Source: Nitrospinaceae bacterium UBA7883 (lineage in GTDB: Bacteria; Nitrospinota_A; UBA7883). Taken from it: a DNA stretch of 54,815 bases. The notes under the pieces were generated by a model. It was not told the origin of the DNA. It saw only the letters and a list, made by a program, of their open reading frames with translations, and searched no databases. The translations under genes and the position numbers were made by a program. Positions within the stretch are counted from its first letter, which is position 1; each line of letters begins with the position of its first letter. The stretch lies in the NCBI GenBank assembly GCA_002500605.1, contig DLRR01000022.1, positions 1 to 54,815 of the forward strand, given 5' to 3'. This document shows positions 34,264 through 43,168 of the stretch, piece after piece.

Positions 34264-35397
34264 GTGATTAAAATTCTTCATGTAATTACTAATCTTGCAG
34301 TGGGAGGTGCGGAAACTTTTCTTTATAATCTCGCGACTTCTATGGATAAATCTTCTTTTGACAACCGTATTGTATCTCTAATGCATAAAGAGGAGATTGG
34401 GGATTGGTTAGAAAAGAAAGGGATACCAGTTACATCGTTAGGTATGAAACGCGGTATTGCCGGGCCGCTATCCCTCCTACGGTTGGCAGCTATTATTAGA
34501 AGAGAAAATCCTGATATTATCCAAACATGGCTTTACCATTCTGACTTAATGGCCACCGTTGCGATTTTACTTTCCAGAACACAAGGCCAACTTGTATGGA
34601 ACATTAGATGCTCGAATTTGGTTGGTGATAATAGAAACAAACAACTGTTTTGGCTTCGTAAACTCCTATGTATTATTTCTAATAAACCTCATACAGTAAT
34701 TGTAAACTCGGTAGCTGGTAAGGAGTTCCACCATAACTTTGGTTACAGACCGAAAAGGTGGAAGATAGTTAATAATGGTTTTGACTTTAATAAGTTCAGG
34801 CCAAAAGCTGATGCTCGTGACTACATCGATGAAACCTTTTGCATAGAAAAAGATAAATTCTTAATCGGGTTAATTGGTAGATTTGATCCAGTAAAAGGTA
34901 TATTTAACTTTATTCAGTCTGCAGGCATGGTTAGCAAGTTAATTCCTAACGCAAGATTTATTTTAATTGGTGATGGTATGGATTCAAGGAATTCCCATTT
35001 AAACAAATGGCTGAATGAATGTTATGTAAAGAATATATTTACACTGGCCGGTAAAAGAGATGACATAAGTTTAATCATGCCTGGGCTGGATGTATTAGCA
35101 TCCTGCTCGATATCTGAGGGTTTTCCAAATACAATTGGAGAGGCAATGTCTTGTGCTGTGCTTTGTGTTGCTACGGATGTAGGTGATTCAAGTGCTTTGA
35201 TTGGTGATTGTGGAATAATTGTTCCACCGGGAGACACTAAAAAAATGGCTGAAGCTATACGAGATGCGCATTTAATGGATAACAAAACAAAAGTTAAACT
35301 TGGAAAAGCTGCTCGAGTTAGAATAAAAGAAAATTACTCGCTTGATGAGTCAATAGCGAATTATCAAAGCATATATCAATCAATAGTTGAAGGGTAA
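34264..35397 (+). CDS. Glycosyltransferase family 4
   Basis: This is a 377-residue GT-B enzyme. The N-terminal domain has ILHVITNLAVGGAETFLYNLA, the classic GT4 Gly-rich loop. The C-terminal donor domain has IGRFDPVKGIFNFI and SISEGFPNTIGEAMSCAVLCVATDVGDS (about 282-308), with the E-x7-E motif as SEGFPNTIGE. It starts at GTG 34264 without a strong ribosome site. It adds a sugar to the surface glycan; donor and linkage are unknown. It is co-directional with the NusG-family gene and with the UDP-sugar dehydrogenase 50 bases downstream. Confidence 0.9.
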   Translation: MIKILHVITNLAVGGAETFLYNLATSMDKSSFDNRIVSLMHKEEIGDWLEKKGIPVTSLGMKRGIAGPLSLLRLAAIIRRENPDIIQTWLYHSDLMATVAILLSRTQGQLVWNIRCSNLVGDNRNKQLFWLRKLLCIISNKPHTVIVNSVAGKEFHHNFGYRPKRWKIVNNGFDFNKFRPKADARDYIDETFCIEKDKFLIGLIGRFDPVKGIFNFIQSAGMVSKLIPNARFILIGDGMDSRNSHLNKWLNECYVKNIFTLAGKRDDISLIMPGLDVLASCSISEGFPNTIGEAMSCAVLCVATDVGDSSALIGDCGIIVPPGDTKKMAEAIRDAHLMDNKTKVKLGKAARVRIKENYSLDESIANYQSIYQSIVEG

Positions 35398-35448
35398 CCT
35401 GTTGCTAGAAAATCGAACCTATGCTATCGTTGCCACCTTAAAAAACTA

Positions 35449-36777
35449 ATGACTGCAAGTTATATGTTCAAAAACCTTTTGGGCAAACTAAGGAAAAAAG
35501 AAGCAACAATAGCGGTTTTGGGACTTGGTTATGTCGGGTTGCCTCTTGCCGTAGCAATGGCTACTTCCTTTACCGTTATTGGCTATGACAATAATTCTAA
35601 GCGACTTGCTGGTTTAAATAATGGACTTGATCAAACCGGGGAAGTTGATGAGGAAACACTTAGTAAGTCTGGTATTGCTTTTTCAAATGATGCTTCAGTG
35701 CTTTCAAGAGCACGTTTCATATGTGTTACTGTTCCAACGCCTGTTGACACTCATAACCACCCTGACCTTGCACCGATCAAGTCAGTAAGCGCTACAATAG
35801 GGAAGAATATTAAACCTGGTACTGTAGTTGTGTATGAATCGACAGTTTATCCTGGCCTTACGGAGGAGGTTTGCGTCAGGATAATTGAAGATGAGTCAGG
35901 CCTTGTAAATGGTAAGGATTTTAAAGTTGGCTACTCTCCCGAAAGAATAAATCCAGGTGATAGACTCCACAGTATAGATAAAATTGTAAAAGTAGTATCT
36001 GGTCAAGATGAAGAAGTTCTGGAAATTATTGCAGGTGTATATGGAAGCATAATTGACGCTGGAATACATAAAGCTCCAAGTATAAAAGTAGCCGAAGCGG
36101 CAAAAGTAATTGAAAATATCCAGCGCGACATTAATATAGCCCTCGTTAACGAACTAGCGATCATCTTTGAGCGACTAAACATTCGAACAAGTGATGTGTT
36201 GGCGGCTGCAGGTACAAAGTGGAATTTTCTTGATTTTAAACCTGGGCTAGTGGGAGGACACTGCATTGGTGTTGACCCATATTATTTGACTACAAAGGCG
36301 CAAGAAGTTGGATATTATCCACAGGTAATTCTTGCTGGCAGGAGAATTAACAATGGAATGAGTGGGTACGTTGTTGATCAGGTAGTGAAGAATATGGTTA
36401 GGATGGGAAAACAGGTTAAAGATGCAAAAGTTGGACTTTTTGGAATTACATTTAAGGAAGACGTCCCAGATCTTAGAAATAGCCTATCACCTGACATATA
36501 TAATAGATTGCAAGATTTCTACACTAGTGTTTTGGTTTGCGACCCTGTTTGCGACCCTGCTGCAGCGGTAGAAGAATATGGTATAGCGCTGTCACCAATA
36601 GAAGATATGGTTGATCTCGATGCCTGTATAATCGCCGTCATGCATAGTCGATTTGCAGAACTTGGACCAGAATATTTTACTTCGGTGTTAAAAAAAGAGG
36701 GTGGTTTAATCGGAGACCTGAAGTCTATTTTTTCACCAACTGACTTTCCGCTACCAATAGAATATTGGAGCCTTTAG
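35449..36777 (+). CDS. UDP-sugar (N-acetylhexosamine type) 6-dehydrogenase
   Basis: It oxidises a nucleotide sugar twice at C6 to the uronic acid. The sequence best resembles the WbpA/WbpO/TviB group that uses UDP-GlcNAc or UDP-GalNAc. Motifs seen are VLGLGYVGLPLA (NAD), VPTPVD, STVYPG, SPERINPGD, and GLVGGHCIGVDPYYLT with the catalytic Cys near residue 271. The protein is 442 residues, a normal length. An ATG 15 bases downstream is an alternative start. It ends seven bases before the convergent SGNH gene. Confidence 0.92.
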   Translation: MTASYMFKNLLGKLRKKEATIAVLGLGYVGLPLAVAMATSFTVIGYDNNSKRLAGLNNGLDQTGEVDEETLSKSGIAFSNDASVLSRARFICVTVPTPVDTHNHPDLAPIKSVSATIGKNIKPGTVVVYESTVYPGLTEEVCVRIIEDESGLVNGKDFKVGYSPERINPGDRLHSIDKIVKVVSGQDEEVLEIIAGVYGSIIDAGIHKAPSIKVAEAAKVIENIQRDINIALVNELAIIFERLNIRTSDVLAAAGTKWNFLDFKPGLVGGHCIGVDPYYLTTKAQEVGYYPQVILAGRRINNGMSGYVVDQVVKNMVRMGKQVKDAKVGLFGITFKEDVPDLRNSLSPDIYNRLQDFYTSVLVCDPVCDPAAAVEEYGIALSPIEDMVDLDACIIAVMHSRFAELGPEYFTSVLKKEGGLIGDLKSIFSPTDFPLPIEYWSL

Positions 36778-36783
36778 ACAGTG

Positions 36784-37929
36784 TCATTGAACTGTTTGCA
36801 TTGTAAGCTTGGCTTCCACTAAGCCGTTGTAAATTGATTCTGATATCTGCTTATTCCCGTATGCTGATGTATGTCCCTGGAATGGAAATCGATTAAACCT
36901 TGTGTAATCAAAGTCACCTTTACTAGCATCAATGATTAACAGGTCTTTATTGGAATACTTATTACGTAAATTGAGTAAAAACTCCGAATAGAATGGTTTG
37001 TCCCCTTGGAGTAAATTTTTTAGGTCCCTCGGTTCTGGAATTATAAGGAGTATTGGTATAAAATTTTCCTTTGTGCTTAAGGAATAAAACCTTTCAACTA
37101 TTTTGTTAAAGAGTTTTGTTGCGTATTTGTCAGCATAAAGGTCATTCCATCTTTTTACGTCGTGCATAAAATAATTAACCGATTTTATAAAACTAAATGT
37201 GTATGGGAAAGTGATAACTGGCCTCAGCTTGTTATACTTAAACCAGAAGTCGTGTTGCTCAATAAAGAGCATTAATTCTTTTCTACCATTAATTGTATCT
37301 AGCTTTTTTAACGGATCAAAATGCCACTCGATTTTTTCTCCAACTATTTGAAATAGAGGTTTGAAAGATCTGCTATCAGTTGTAGCCCAGTAGTGCTGTT
37401 GGCTAATGTTCACTATTCTTGCTATAGTTTCGCTGAGCATCCCTAAAACTATTATTTTTGTTTTTTTACCCTGATTTATATTTTTTTCCAGTTTTATAAG
37501 CGCTTGGTCTACTCCGGTCCCTCGTGCCCCGTAATTAATAACATTAGTGTTTAGCTTGTCACCCATGTAGTGTTGCCAAGTCTCATCATCGTTAACTGAT
37601 TGCCCAAAAGTAAATGAATCACCATATGTAGATATCAACGTTGTTGAATGTTGTTTTGATAACGTCCTAGAAGCAAACGCATGTGGGCCAGGTAAGCCAG
37701 TTTTAACAAGGGCTTCGTCCCAGCCCAGCAAAGCATCAAAGTTCCTATTCACTACTTGGGCTGGAGGATAATTTATCAAGTTTTTTTTAAAAATATGATC
37801 GTCCACTTTGAGGTGGTACTCAAGCCTACTTGACCCATACATTTTAAAAAATAAATATGTCGTTGTTTCTATCAGTACTAGTGTAGTTAACACTGACAAA
37901 ACAATGCTAAACAGTTTTCTTTTGCGCAT
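36784..37929 (-). CDS. SGNH-family membrane-anchored protein
   Basis: This 381-residue protein has an N-terminal anchor (about 7-28) and an SGNH-like domain in the periplasm. Visible are YGDSFTFGQ (catalytic Ser), NYGARGTGVDQ and GHTSAYGN near the C-terminus. The acid normally two residues before the His is Gln here (FQGH), so activity is doubtful. It starts three bases after asnB and is co-transcribed with it. It is the third SGNH protein in this locus and probably handles acyl groups on the same polysaccharide. Confidence 0.72.
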   Translation of the reverse strand: MRKRKLFSIVLSVLTTLVLIETTTYLFFKMYGSSRLEYHLKVDDHIFKKNLINYPPAQVVNRNFDALLGWDEALVKTGLPGPHAFASRTLSKQHSTTLISTYGDSFTFGQSVNDDETWQHYMGDKLNTNVINYGARGTGVDQALIKLEKNINQGKKTKIIVLGMLSETIARIVNISQQHYWATTDSRSFKPLFQIVGEKIEWHFDPLKKLDTINGRKELMLFIEQHDFWFKYNKLRPVITFPYTFSFIKSVNYFMHDVKRWNDLYADKYATKLFNKIVERFYSLSTKENFIPILLIIPEPRDLKNLLQGDKPFYSEFLLNLRNKYSNKDLLIIDASKGDFDYTRFNRFPFQGHTSAYGNKQISESIYNGLVEAKLTMQTVQ

Positions 37930-37932
37930 AAG

Positions 37933-39894
37933 CTACGATTTTATGTAATTAGATTCTAGCCATTGCTGGAACATGAGTACCGTCCATAACGGATATTGAA
38001 AGTTTCTTGCTCCAGACTGATGTTCATTCCACATTCGTTGAATAGTTGAGTGTTCTAAGTATCCCTCTCGTTTAAGTCTTTTGATTTCAAGTAGCTCTTC
38101 CCCCCACTTACGGAGAGGACCTCGAAGCCAAGAATCTATTGGCATGCCAAACCCCATCTTTGGTCTCTCTATTATTTTCCTTGGGACATAATTGTAGAGA
38201 ATATCTCTTAATATCACCTTGCCGATGCCATTTTTTAGTTTACTGCTCATAGGCAGTGTTGCTGCAGCCGCGATCACTCGATAGTCAAGTAGTGGACACC
38301 GTGCTTCAAGGCTAACTCCCATGCTGGCACGATCAACTTTCACTAATATATCATCTGGCAGGTAAGTTACAGTGTCAAGGAACATCATTTGCTTTGAGAA
38401 ATCATTTACTATTGGCCAATCACTACTGCGATTTAATGTAGTAACTGGTTCTTTTCCTCCAATAACTATTTCGTTAGGATTTTTAAACTGCGATACAAGC
38501 CAACGGTATATCTCTTCTTGTCCACCCAATGAAAGAACTTCGGCTAGTTTGTGGGCTTTGTCCCCTGAATTCGAAAACTTCAAAGATCTTGGTAAGATTG
38601 GATTAGTTGTTTTAAAGAGGGCAGTCCAAATGGAGGGGGATACGGAAAAAATAGTGTTTGCTATCAGTTTCCTTGACCGTTGTGGCATCCATCCAAGTCT
38701 GTGCCAAAGCTTTATTGCCCAGATGTAACGGTTATAACCCCCAAAACTCTCATCTCCTCCATCACCAGAGAGACATACAGTAACATGCTCTTTGGCAATC
38801 TTTGATACAAGATGAGTGGGAATCTGAGATGAATCTGCAAAAGGCTCATCGTACAAGGCAGGTAAAAGAGGTATTGTAGAACGTGCCTGATCAGCTGTCA
38901 TATACAGTTCGGTATGATCCGTTCCAAGGTGTTTAGCCACATTTTTTGCGTGTACTGCCTCGTTGTATTCATCCTCGTGAAACCCAATTGAAAAAGTTTT
39001 TACTGGTTTTATACTTTGTGTTTGCATAAGAGCTACTACAAGAGATGAATCTATCCCTCCGGATAGAAATGCTCCGAACGGAACGTCACTTCTCATCCTG
39101 ATCTTAACCGAATCAAGCAATATCTTATGCAGAGACTCCTTACTCTCCTTTTCATCAAGGTTATCTGTTGGTTTATTAAAAATATCTTTGGCTGACCAAT
39201 AGGGCAGTGGAACTACTTTGTTGTCAAATTTTAGGGGGGTATGGATAACAACATAGGTTGACTGTGGGAGTTTATAAATTCCGTCTACGATGCTATATGG
39301 AGCAGGTACATAACTGTACCGTAGGTAGAGTGCTAAGCTATCACGATTTACTTTACCTGAAAATAACGGTGATGAAAAAAATGACTTGAGTTCTGAAGAA
39401 AACCATAACATTCCATTGTTAAAACCATAATAGAGCGGTTTTTTACCCACACGGTCACGGGCAAATGCTAAAGTTTTTTCCTTTTTATCCCATAGGGCGA
39501 AGGCAAACATTCCATTGAACCGCTCCAGGGCGCCTTTAATTCCAAATTGCTCAATAGCCTCAAGGGCTACCTCAGTATCTGAATGACCTCTCCAATTTAT
39601 TCTCTCAATTTTGTCTAATTCTTCTTTTATGTCCTTAAAGTTGTAAATTTCTCCATTGTAAGCAATAACATATCTACCTGAGTTTGAGACCATTGGCTGG
39701 TGACCATGAGACGAAACATCAATTATTGACAATCTACGATGACCTAGTGCGAGACTTGCCTTTTCGTCTATCCAAATTCCCGAATCATCTGGTCCACGGT
39801 GGGAAATGGCATTGGTCATACCTGTAACAATTGAAGTGAGCCTATCGCGGGTGAATCCGCCGTTAAGCTTGATTATTCCTGCTATACCGCACAT
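37933..39894 (-). CDS. asnB: Asparagine synthase, glutamine-hydrolysing (AsnB type)
   Basis: This 653-residue two-domain amidotransferase has an N-terminal glutaminase starting MCGIAG (Cys2 nucleophile after Met removal), with RLSIID and YNGEIYNF. The C-terminal synthetase has the PP-loop SGGIDSSLV (about 277-285) and SGDGGDESFGGY. In polysaccharide loci such proteins often amidate sugar acids rather than make free asparagine. The UDP-sugar dehydrogenase nearby would provide a uronic acid for this. It runs divergently from the regulator, with the shared palindromes between them. Confidence 0.95.
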   Translation of the reverse strand: MCGIAGIIKLNGGFTRDRLTSIVTGMTNAISHRGPDDSGIWIDEKASLALGHRRLSIIDVSSHGHQPMVSNSGRYVIAYNGEIYNFKDIKEELDKIERINWRGHSDTEVALEAIEQFGIKGALERFNGMFAFALWDKKEKTLAFARDRVGKKPLYYGFNNGMLWFSSELKSFFSSPLFSGKVNRDSLALYLRYSYVPAPYSIVDGIYKLPQSTYVVIHTPLKFDNKVVPLPYWSAKDIFNKPTDNLDEKESKESLHKILLDSVKIRMRSDVPFGAFLSGGIDSSLVVALMQTQSIKPVKTFSIGFHEDEYNEAVHAKNVAKHLGTDHTELYMTADQARSTIPLLPALYDEPFADSSQIPTHLVSKIAKEHVTVCLSGDGGDESFGGYNRYIWAIKLWHRLGWMPQRSRKLIANTIFSVSPSIWTALFKTTNPILPRSLKFSNSGDKAHKLAEVLSLGGQEEIYRWLVSQFKNPNEIVIGGKEPVTTLNRSSDWPIVNDFSKQMMFLDTVTYLPDDILVKVDRASMGVSLEARCPLLDYRVIAAAATLPMSSKLKNGIGKVILRDILYNYVPRKIIERPKMGFGMPIDSWLRGPLRKWGEELLEIKRLKREGYLEHSTIQRMWNEHQSGARNFQYPLWTVLMFQQWLESNYIKS

Positions 39895-40309
39895 AGCTTT
39901 ACTTTAGACCTCTGGAATTAGGAATTTTAGTCTGGGAGCAAGATAAACAATATTTCACTTTGACGGATAAATCGAGCCTAATTTAGATCACGGTATCACA
40001 AGTCTGTTTCCTAAGTCTATGATTATATACAGTGTACAATTATTAATTTATATTGGATGGGAAATTTGCATTTCGTAAAGACGAACTGCCAAAATTCCTG
40101 TTTGCTATATGCTCATGATATGAGTATAATGCTCATAACGTGAGCAACATTTGTTCTTTCGCAAACGCCTTGAACTAAAAAAGAGGCTTTTAGGCTCAAA
40201 GGACTTAGATTTAGCAAACTAATTTAGTATAGGTGAATGTTAGTTGGTAAGCTCAATAAATCAAAGGTCTGGCAACAGCTTGACAAAAAGGAAGGCCGGA
40301 GGCTTGTCT
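39895..40309. other. Divergent regulatory region between asnB and the winged-helix regulator
   Basis: This is a 415-base AT-rich region with the two palindromic sites at 40111-40145. TTG at 40244 is an in-frame start of the regulator, but the ribosome site favours 40310. No other gene or RNA was seen. Confidence 0.5.
40111..40145. promoter_or_regulatory. Pair of palindromic operator candidates, centres 20 bp apart
   Basis: Site 1 is CTCAT-GAT-ATGAG (40112-40124). Site 2 is GCTCA-TAACG-TGAGC (40131-40145). Their centres are 20 bp apart, about two helical turns, so two dimers could bind on one face. The core matches the palindrome at 33678-33694. They lie between asnB and the regulator gene, where autoregulation would be expected. 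Confidence 0.55.
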
Positions 40310-40957
40310 ATGCAGTCCACATCAGATAACAATAATGAAACCAAATCACTTTTCGCAGAATACAAGGACCTAGCAGATGATGCAGTTGCCCTTCAAATTT
40401 TAGAGTCCATAGATAGTAGTCCACAGGTCACCCAGCGAATAATTAAATATAAAACTGGGCTTGCAACTGGATTAGTTCACTCTTATATGCGACATGTGAT
40501 TAGTAAGGGTTGGGTAAGAGCTAAGCAAGTAAGCGCAAAAAGATGGCTATACTTTTTAACTCCAGATGGTTTCTTAGAAAAAAGCCGACTTTCTGTAAAT
40601 TATATGGCTCGCACATTTGGCGAATATCGACAAGCCCAAAACAAGATCAAACAGGTCCTAGATGATGCAGTACAGAAAAAATGGCTTCAATTAGCAGTAG
40701 CTGGTACAGGAGATTTTGCTGCGATAGCTGTTTTGAACATACAAGCATATAAAGAATTAGAGCTAGTGGGTGTTCTTACTAAAGACGAAACTAACAAATT
40801 AACCGATGTGCCTACCTATCGATTCGAGCAGGCCGAAGAAATAAAATGTGACAGGATTTTCGTCTGTGACCCTTTATTTTTAAAATGGTGGGGGAAAAAA
40901 GAGAAAGACTTAAATGATCCAAGACTCATCAATCTTTCAGCCTCAGTGCGTTCATAA
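40310..40957 (+). CDS. EPS-associated MarR-type winged-helix regulator
   Basis: This 215-residue protein has a winged-helix DNA-binding half (LQILESIDSSPQVTQRIIKYKTGLATGLVHSYMRHVISKGWV followed by a wing near RWLYFLTPDG). It resembles the EPS-associated MarR family that often opens exopolysaccharide operons. The C-terminal half (about 110-215) has a Rossmann-like start, LQLAVAGTGDFAAIAVLN, and may bind a nucleotide sugar or CoA as effector; this is inferred. GGAGG seven bases before ATG 40310 sets the start. It heads the sialic-acid and phosphonate run and probably controls it. Confidence 0.8.
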   Translation: MQSTSDNNNETKSLFAEYKDLADDAVALQILESIDSSPQVTQRIIKYKTGLATGLVHSYMRHVISKGWVRAKQVSAKRWLYFLTPDGFLEKSRLSVNYMARTFGEYRQAQNKIKQVLDDAVQKKWLQLAVAGTGDFAAIAVLNIQAYKELELVGVLTKDETNKLTDVPTYRFEQAEEIKCDRIFVCDPLFLKWWGKKEKDLNDPRLINLSASVRS

Positions 40958-41059
40958 TAAAAGTGGACACACTTCAATCTATGTACTTTGCCGAATCCTA
41001 GTTGAGAGTAGAAATGGTAACTCGATTCACCGTAAAATCAATTTTTCTGATGAATTAAA

Positions 41060-42247
41060 TTGAAAGTATTAGCAATAATTCCGGCTAGGGGAGGATCAAA
41101 AGGAATTCCTCAAAAAAACCTAATTAGTCTAGCTGGTAAGCCTTTGTTGGGGTGGAGCATAGAAACGGCCAAAAAAACCCAACTAGTGGATTACATAACC
41201 GTATCAACAGATGACGAACAAATTGCCGTCTGCGCTAGGAATTTTGGAGCTAATGTGGTTATGCGTCCTTCAGATTTGGCCGGGGATCAAATTGCATCAG
41301 AATTAGCTTTGTTGCATGCTTTGAACGAGCTTGATGTAAAAGATAACATTAGACCTGAGATAACTGTGTTTTTGCAGTGTACTTCTCCGTTAACAATCCC
41401 TGAAGATATTGATGGAACCATTGAACTAATTCGTTCCGGTCAATATGACAGTGCCTTCAGTGCATCGCCATTTCATGGCTTTATTTGGAGAGAAGAAAAC
41501 CATTCTTCTGTAATAGGGATAAACCATGACCATTCGAAGCGTGAGATGCGCCAGAACATAGGAAAACAGTTTTTGGAAAATGGAGCTGTTTACGCTATAA
41601 AAACAAATGCTCTGCTATCTAGTGGCTATCGTTTTACAGGGAGAGTCGGTTTATATGAAACTCCCTCGGAGCGTAATTTGGAAATTGATGAACAAGAGGA
41701 CTTAGAACTAGCAGAACTTATCATGAGCAGTCGACTTTATAATGAACGACAAAGTGGGGAAAAACTGTTTCCACAGTGGAGCAAAACCAAACTGGTGGTT
41801 ACGGATTTTGACGGAGTCCTAACAAACAACACAGTTTTTATTAGCGAAACAGGAGAAGAATTGGTCCAATGTAACCGTGGTGATGGCTGGGGAGTAAAAG
41901 TACTAGAAAAAGAAAAGGTAGATGTTGTATGTATTAGCACCGAAACAAATCTGGTGGTGAAAAAACGGTGCGAGAAGATGGGAATTGAGTGTCATTTCGG
42001 TCAAAGTGATAAACTTGCCTGCCTGAAAAAGCTATTGGCCACCAAGAAAGTTGACAGTAAAAACTGCTTGTATATAGGTAATGACACAAATGATGAGAAA
42101 TGTTTAAACTTTGCAGGAATTGCTGTTGTCCCGGATGATGCAGTACCAGAAGTGAAGATTCAAGCTGATTTTCAGACAAAGGCAGGTGGCGGCAAAGGTG
42201 TTATAAGAGAAATTGCGTCTTTAATTGTAAAAGCAAAAAATGAGTAA
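41060..42247 (+). CDS. neuA: CMP-sialic-acid-type cytidylyltransferase fused to HAD phosphatase
   Basis: The N-terminal half (about 1-225) is a CMP-N-acylneuraminate synthetase with the P-loop IIPARGGSKGIPQKNL (residues 5-20). The C-terminal half (about 235-395) is a KdsC/NeuC-type HAD phosphatase with TDFDGVLTNN (Asp249 and Asp251 as catalytic pair) and YIGNDTNDEKC. One protein could thus dephosphorylate a nonulosonate 9-phosphate and activate the sugar with CTP. The layout resembles animal CMAS. TTG at 41060 is the start; the ribosome site is weak. It overlaps NeuB by eight bases. Confidence 0.92.
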   Translation: MKVLAIIPARGGSKGIPQKNLISLAGKPLLGWSIETAKKTQLVDYITVSTDDEQIAVCARNFGANVVMRPSDLAGDQIASELALLHALNELDVKDNIRPEITVFLQCTSPLTIPEDIDGTIELIRSGQYDSAFSASPFHGFIWREENHSSVIGINHDHSKREMRQNIGKQFLENGAVYAIKTNALLSSGYRFTGRVGLYETPSERNLEIDEQEDLELAELIMSSRLYNERQSGEKLFPQWSKTKLVVTDFDGVLTNNTVFISETGEELVQCNRGDGWGVKVLEKEKVDVVCISTETNLVVKKRCEKMGIECHFGQSDKLACLKKLLATKKVDSKNCLYIGNDTNDEKCLNFAGIAVVPDDAVPEVKIQADFQTKAGGGKGVIREIASLIVKAKNE

Positions 42248-43118
42248 ACAAGTTAAGCTGCCCGTAATTTGCGGAAAAGAATTAGGTGATGGTTCTCCCT
42301 GTTTCATAATTGGTGAGATTGGCATAAATCATAATGGCGATCTTGAAATCGCAAAGAAATTAATTAATGTTGCAGCGGATGCAGGATGTAACGCTGTAAA
42401 ATTTCAAAAACGGACCCCTGAGATTTGTGTGCCGAGTGATCAAAAAAGCATAAAACGGGAGACACCTTGGGGTTACATTACTTACTTAGATTATAGACAT
42501 AAAGTTGAATTCGGTACGGATGAATACAAAGAAATTGACAAGTATTGCAAGGAGCGGGATATTATGTGGACAGCTTCATGCTGGGATATTCCATCAGTCC
42601 AGTTCATGGAAAAGTTCAACCCACCTTTCTATAAAATCGCATCGGCAAAAATACTTGAGCAGGACTTACTTACAGCTTATCGTTCTACTGGTAGGCCGTT
42701 ACTTGTGTCGACTGGCATGAGTACACAAGCGGAGCTCGACGATGTGGCCAAATCATTAAGTGATGCTATCTGGATCTTCCTACATTGTACAAGTGCCTAT
42801 CCTTCAGAAAACAATGAAATTAATCTTAAGGTCATGCAGACTTTAAAAGAGCGGTATGGACGTCCAGTTGGTTATTCAGGTCACGAAGTTGGATTGCAAG
42901 TGTCGATTGCAGCAGTGGCTCTCGGTGCCTGTGTTGTTGAGCGGCATATCACCCTCGATAGAACTTTTTGGGGAAGTGATCAAGCTGCATCTTTGGAACC
43001 GCAAGGGTTAAAAAGGTTGGTTAGAGATATCCGAGTAGTTGAAAAAGCTATGGGTGATGGAGTAAAAAGAGTTTATCCGTCAGAACGTGCAATTAGGAAA
43101 AAACTAAGAGGCTCCTAA
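42240..43118 (+). CDS. neuB: N-acetylneuraminate synthase family protein (NeuB-like, short)
   Basis: It condenses PEP with an N-acylhexosamine (or its phosphate) to a nonulosonic acid. Visible are FIIGEIGINHNGD, AVKFQKRTPE, KIASAK, VSTGMST, HCTSAYP and YSGHEVG in a complete TIM barrel. At 292 residues it lacks the C-terminal antifreeze-like (SAF) domain that closes the active site in standard NeuB (about 340-360 residues); it ends at RAIRKKLRGS. This may be a natural short subfamily. Overlap with neuA indicates coupling. The product could be sialic, legionaminic or another nonulosonic acid. Confidence 0.9.
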   Translation: MSKQVKLPVICGKELGDGSPCFIIGEIGINHNGDLEIAKKLINVAADAGCNAVKFQKRTPEICVPSDQKSIKRETPWGYITYLDYRHKVEFGTDEYKEIDKYCKERDIMWTASCWDIPSVQFMEKFNPPFYKIASAKILEQDLLTAYRSTGRPLLVSTGMSTQAELDDVAKSLSDAIWIFLHCTSAYPSENNEINLKVMQTLKERYGRPVGYSGHEVGLQVSIAAVALGACVVERHITLDRTFWGSDQAASLEPQGLKRLVRDIRVVEKAMGDGVKRVYPSERAIRKKLRGS

Positions 43119-43168
43119 GTGAAACTTCACATTTATATGATCTAGCCGACACTTAATTATCATAAAGC

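Noticed and set aside
33300..34300. ops/JUMPstart element for the NusG-family protein
   Set aside because: No GGCGGTAGC-like sequence was seen; UpxY-type proteins may not need it.
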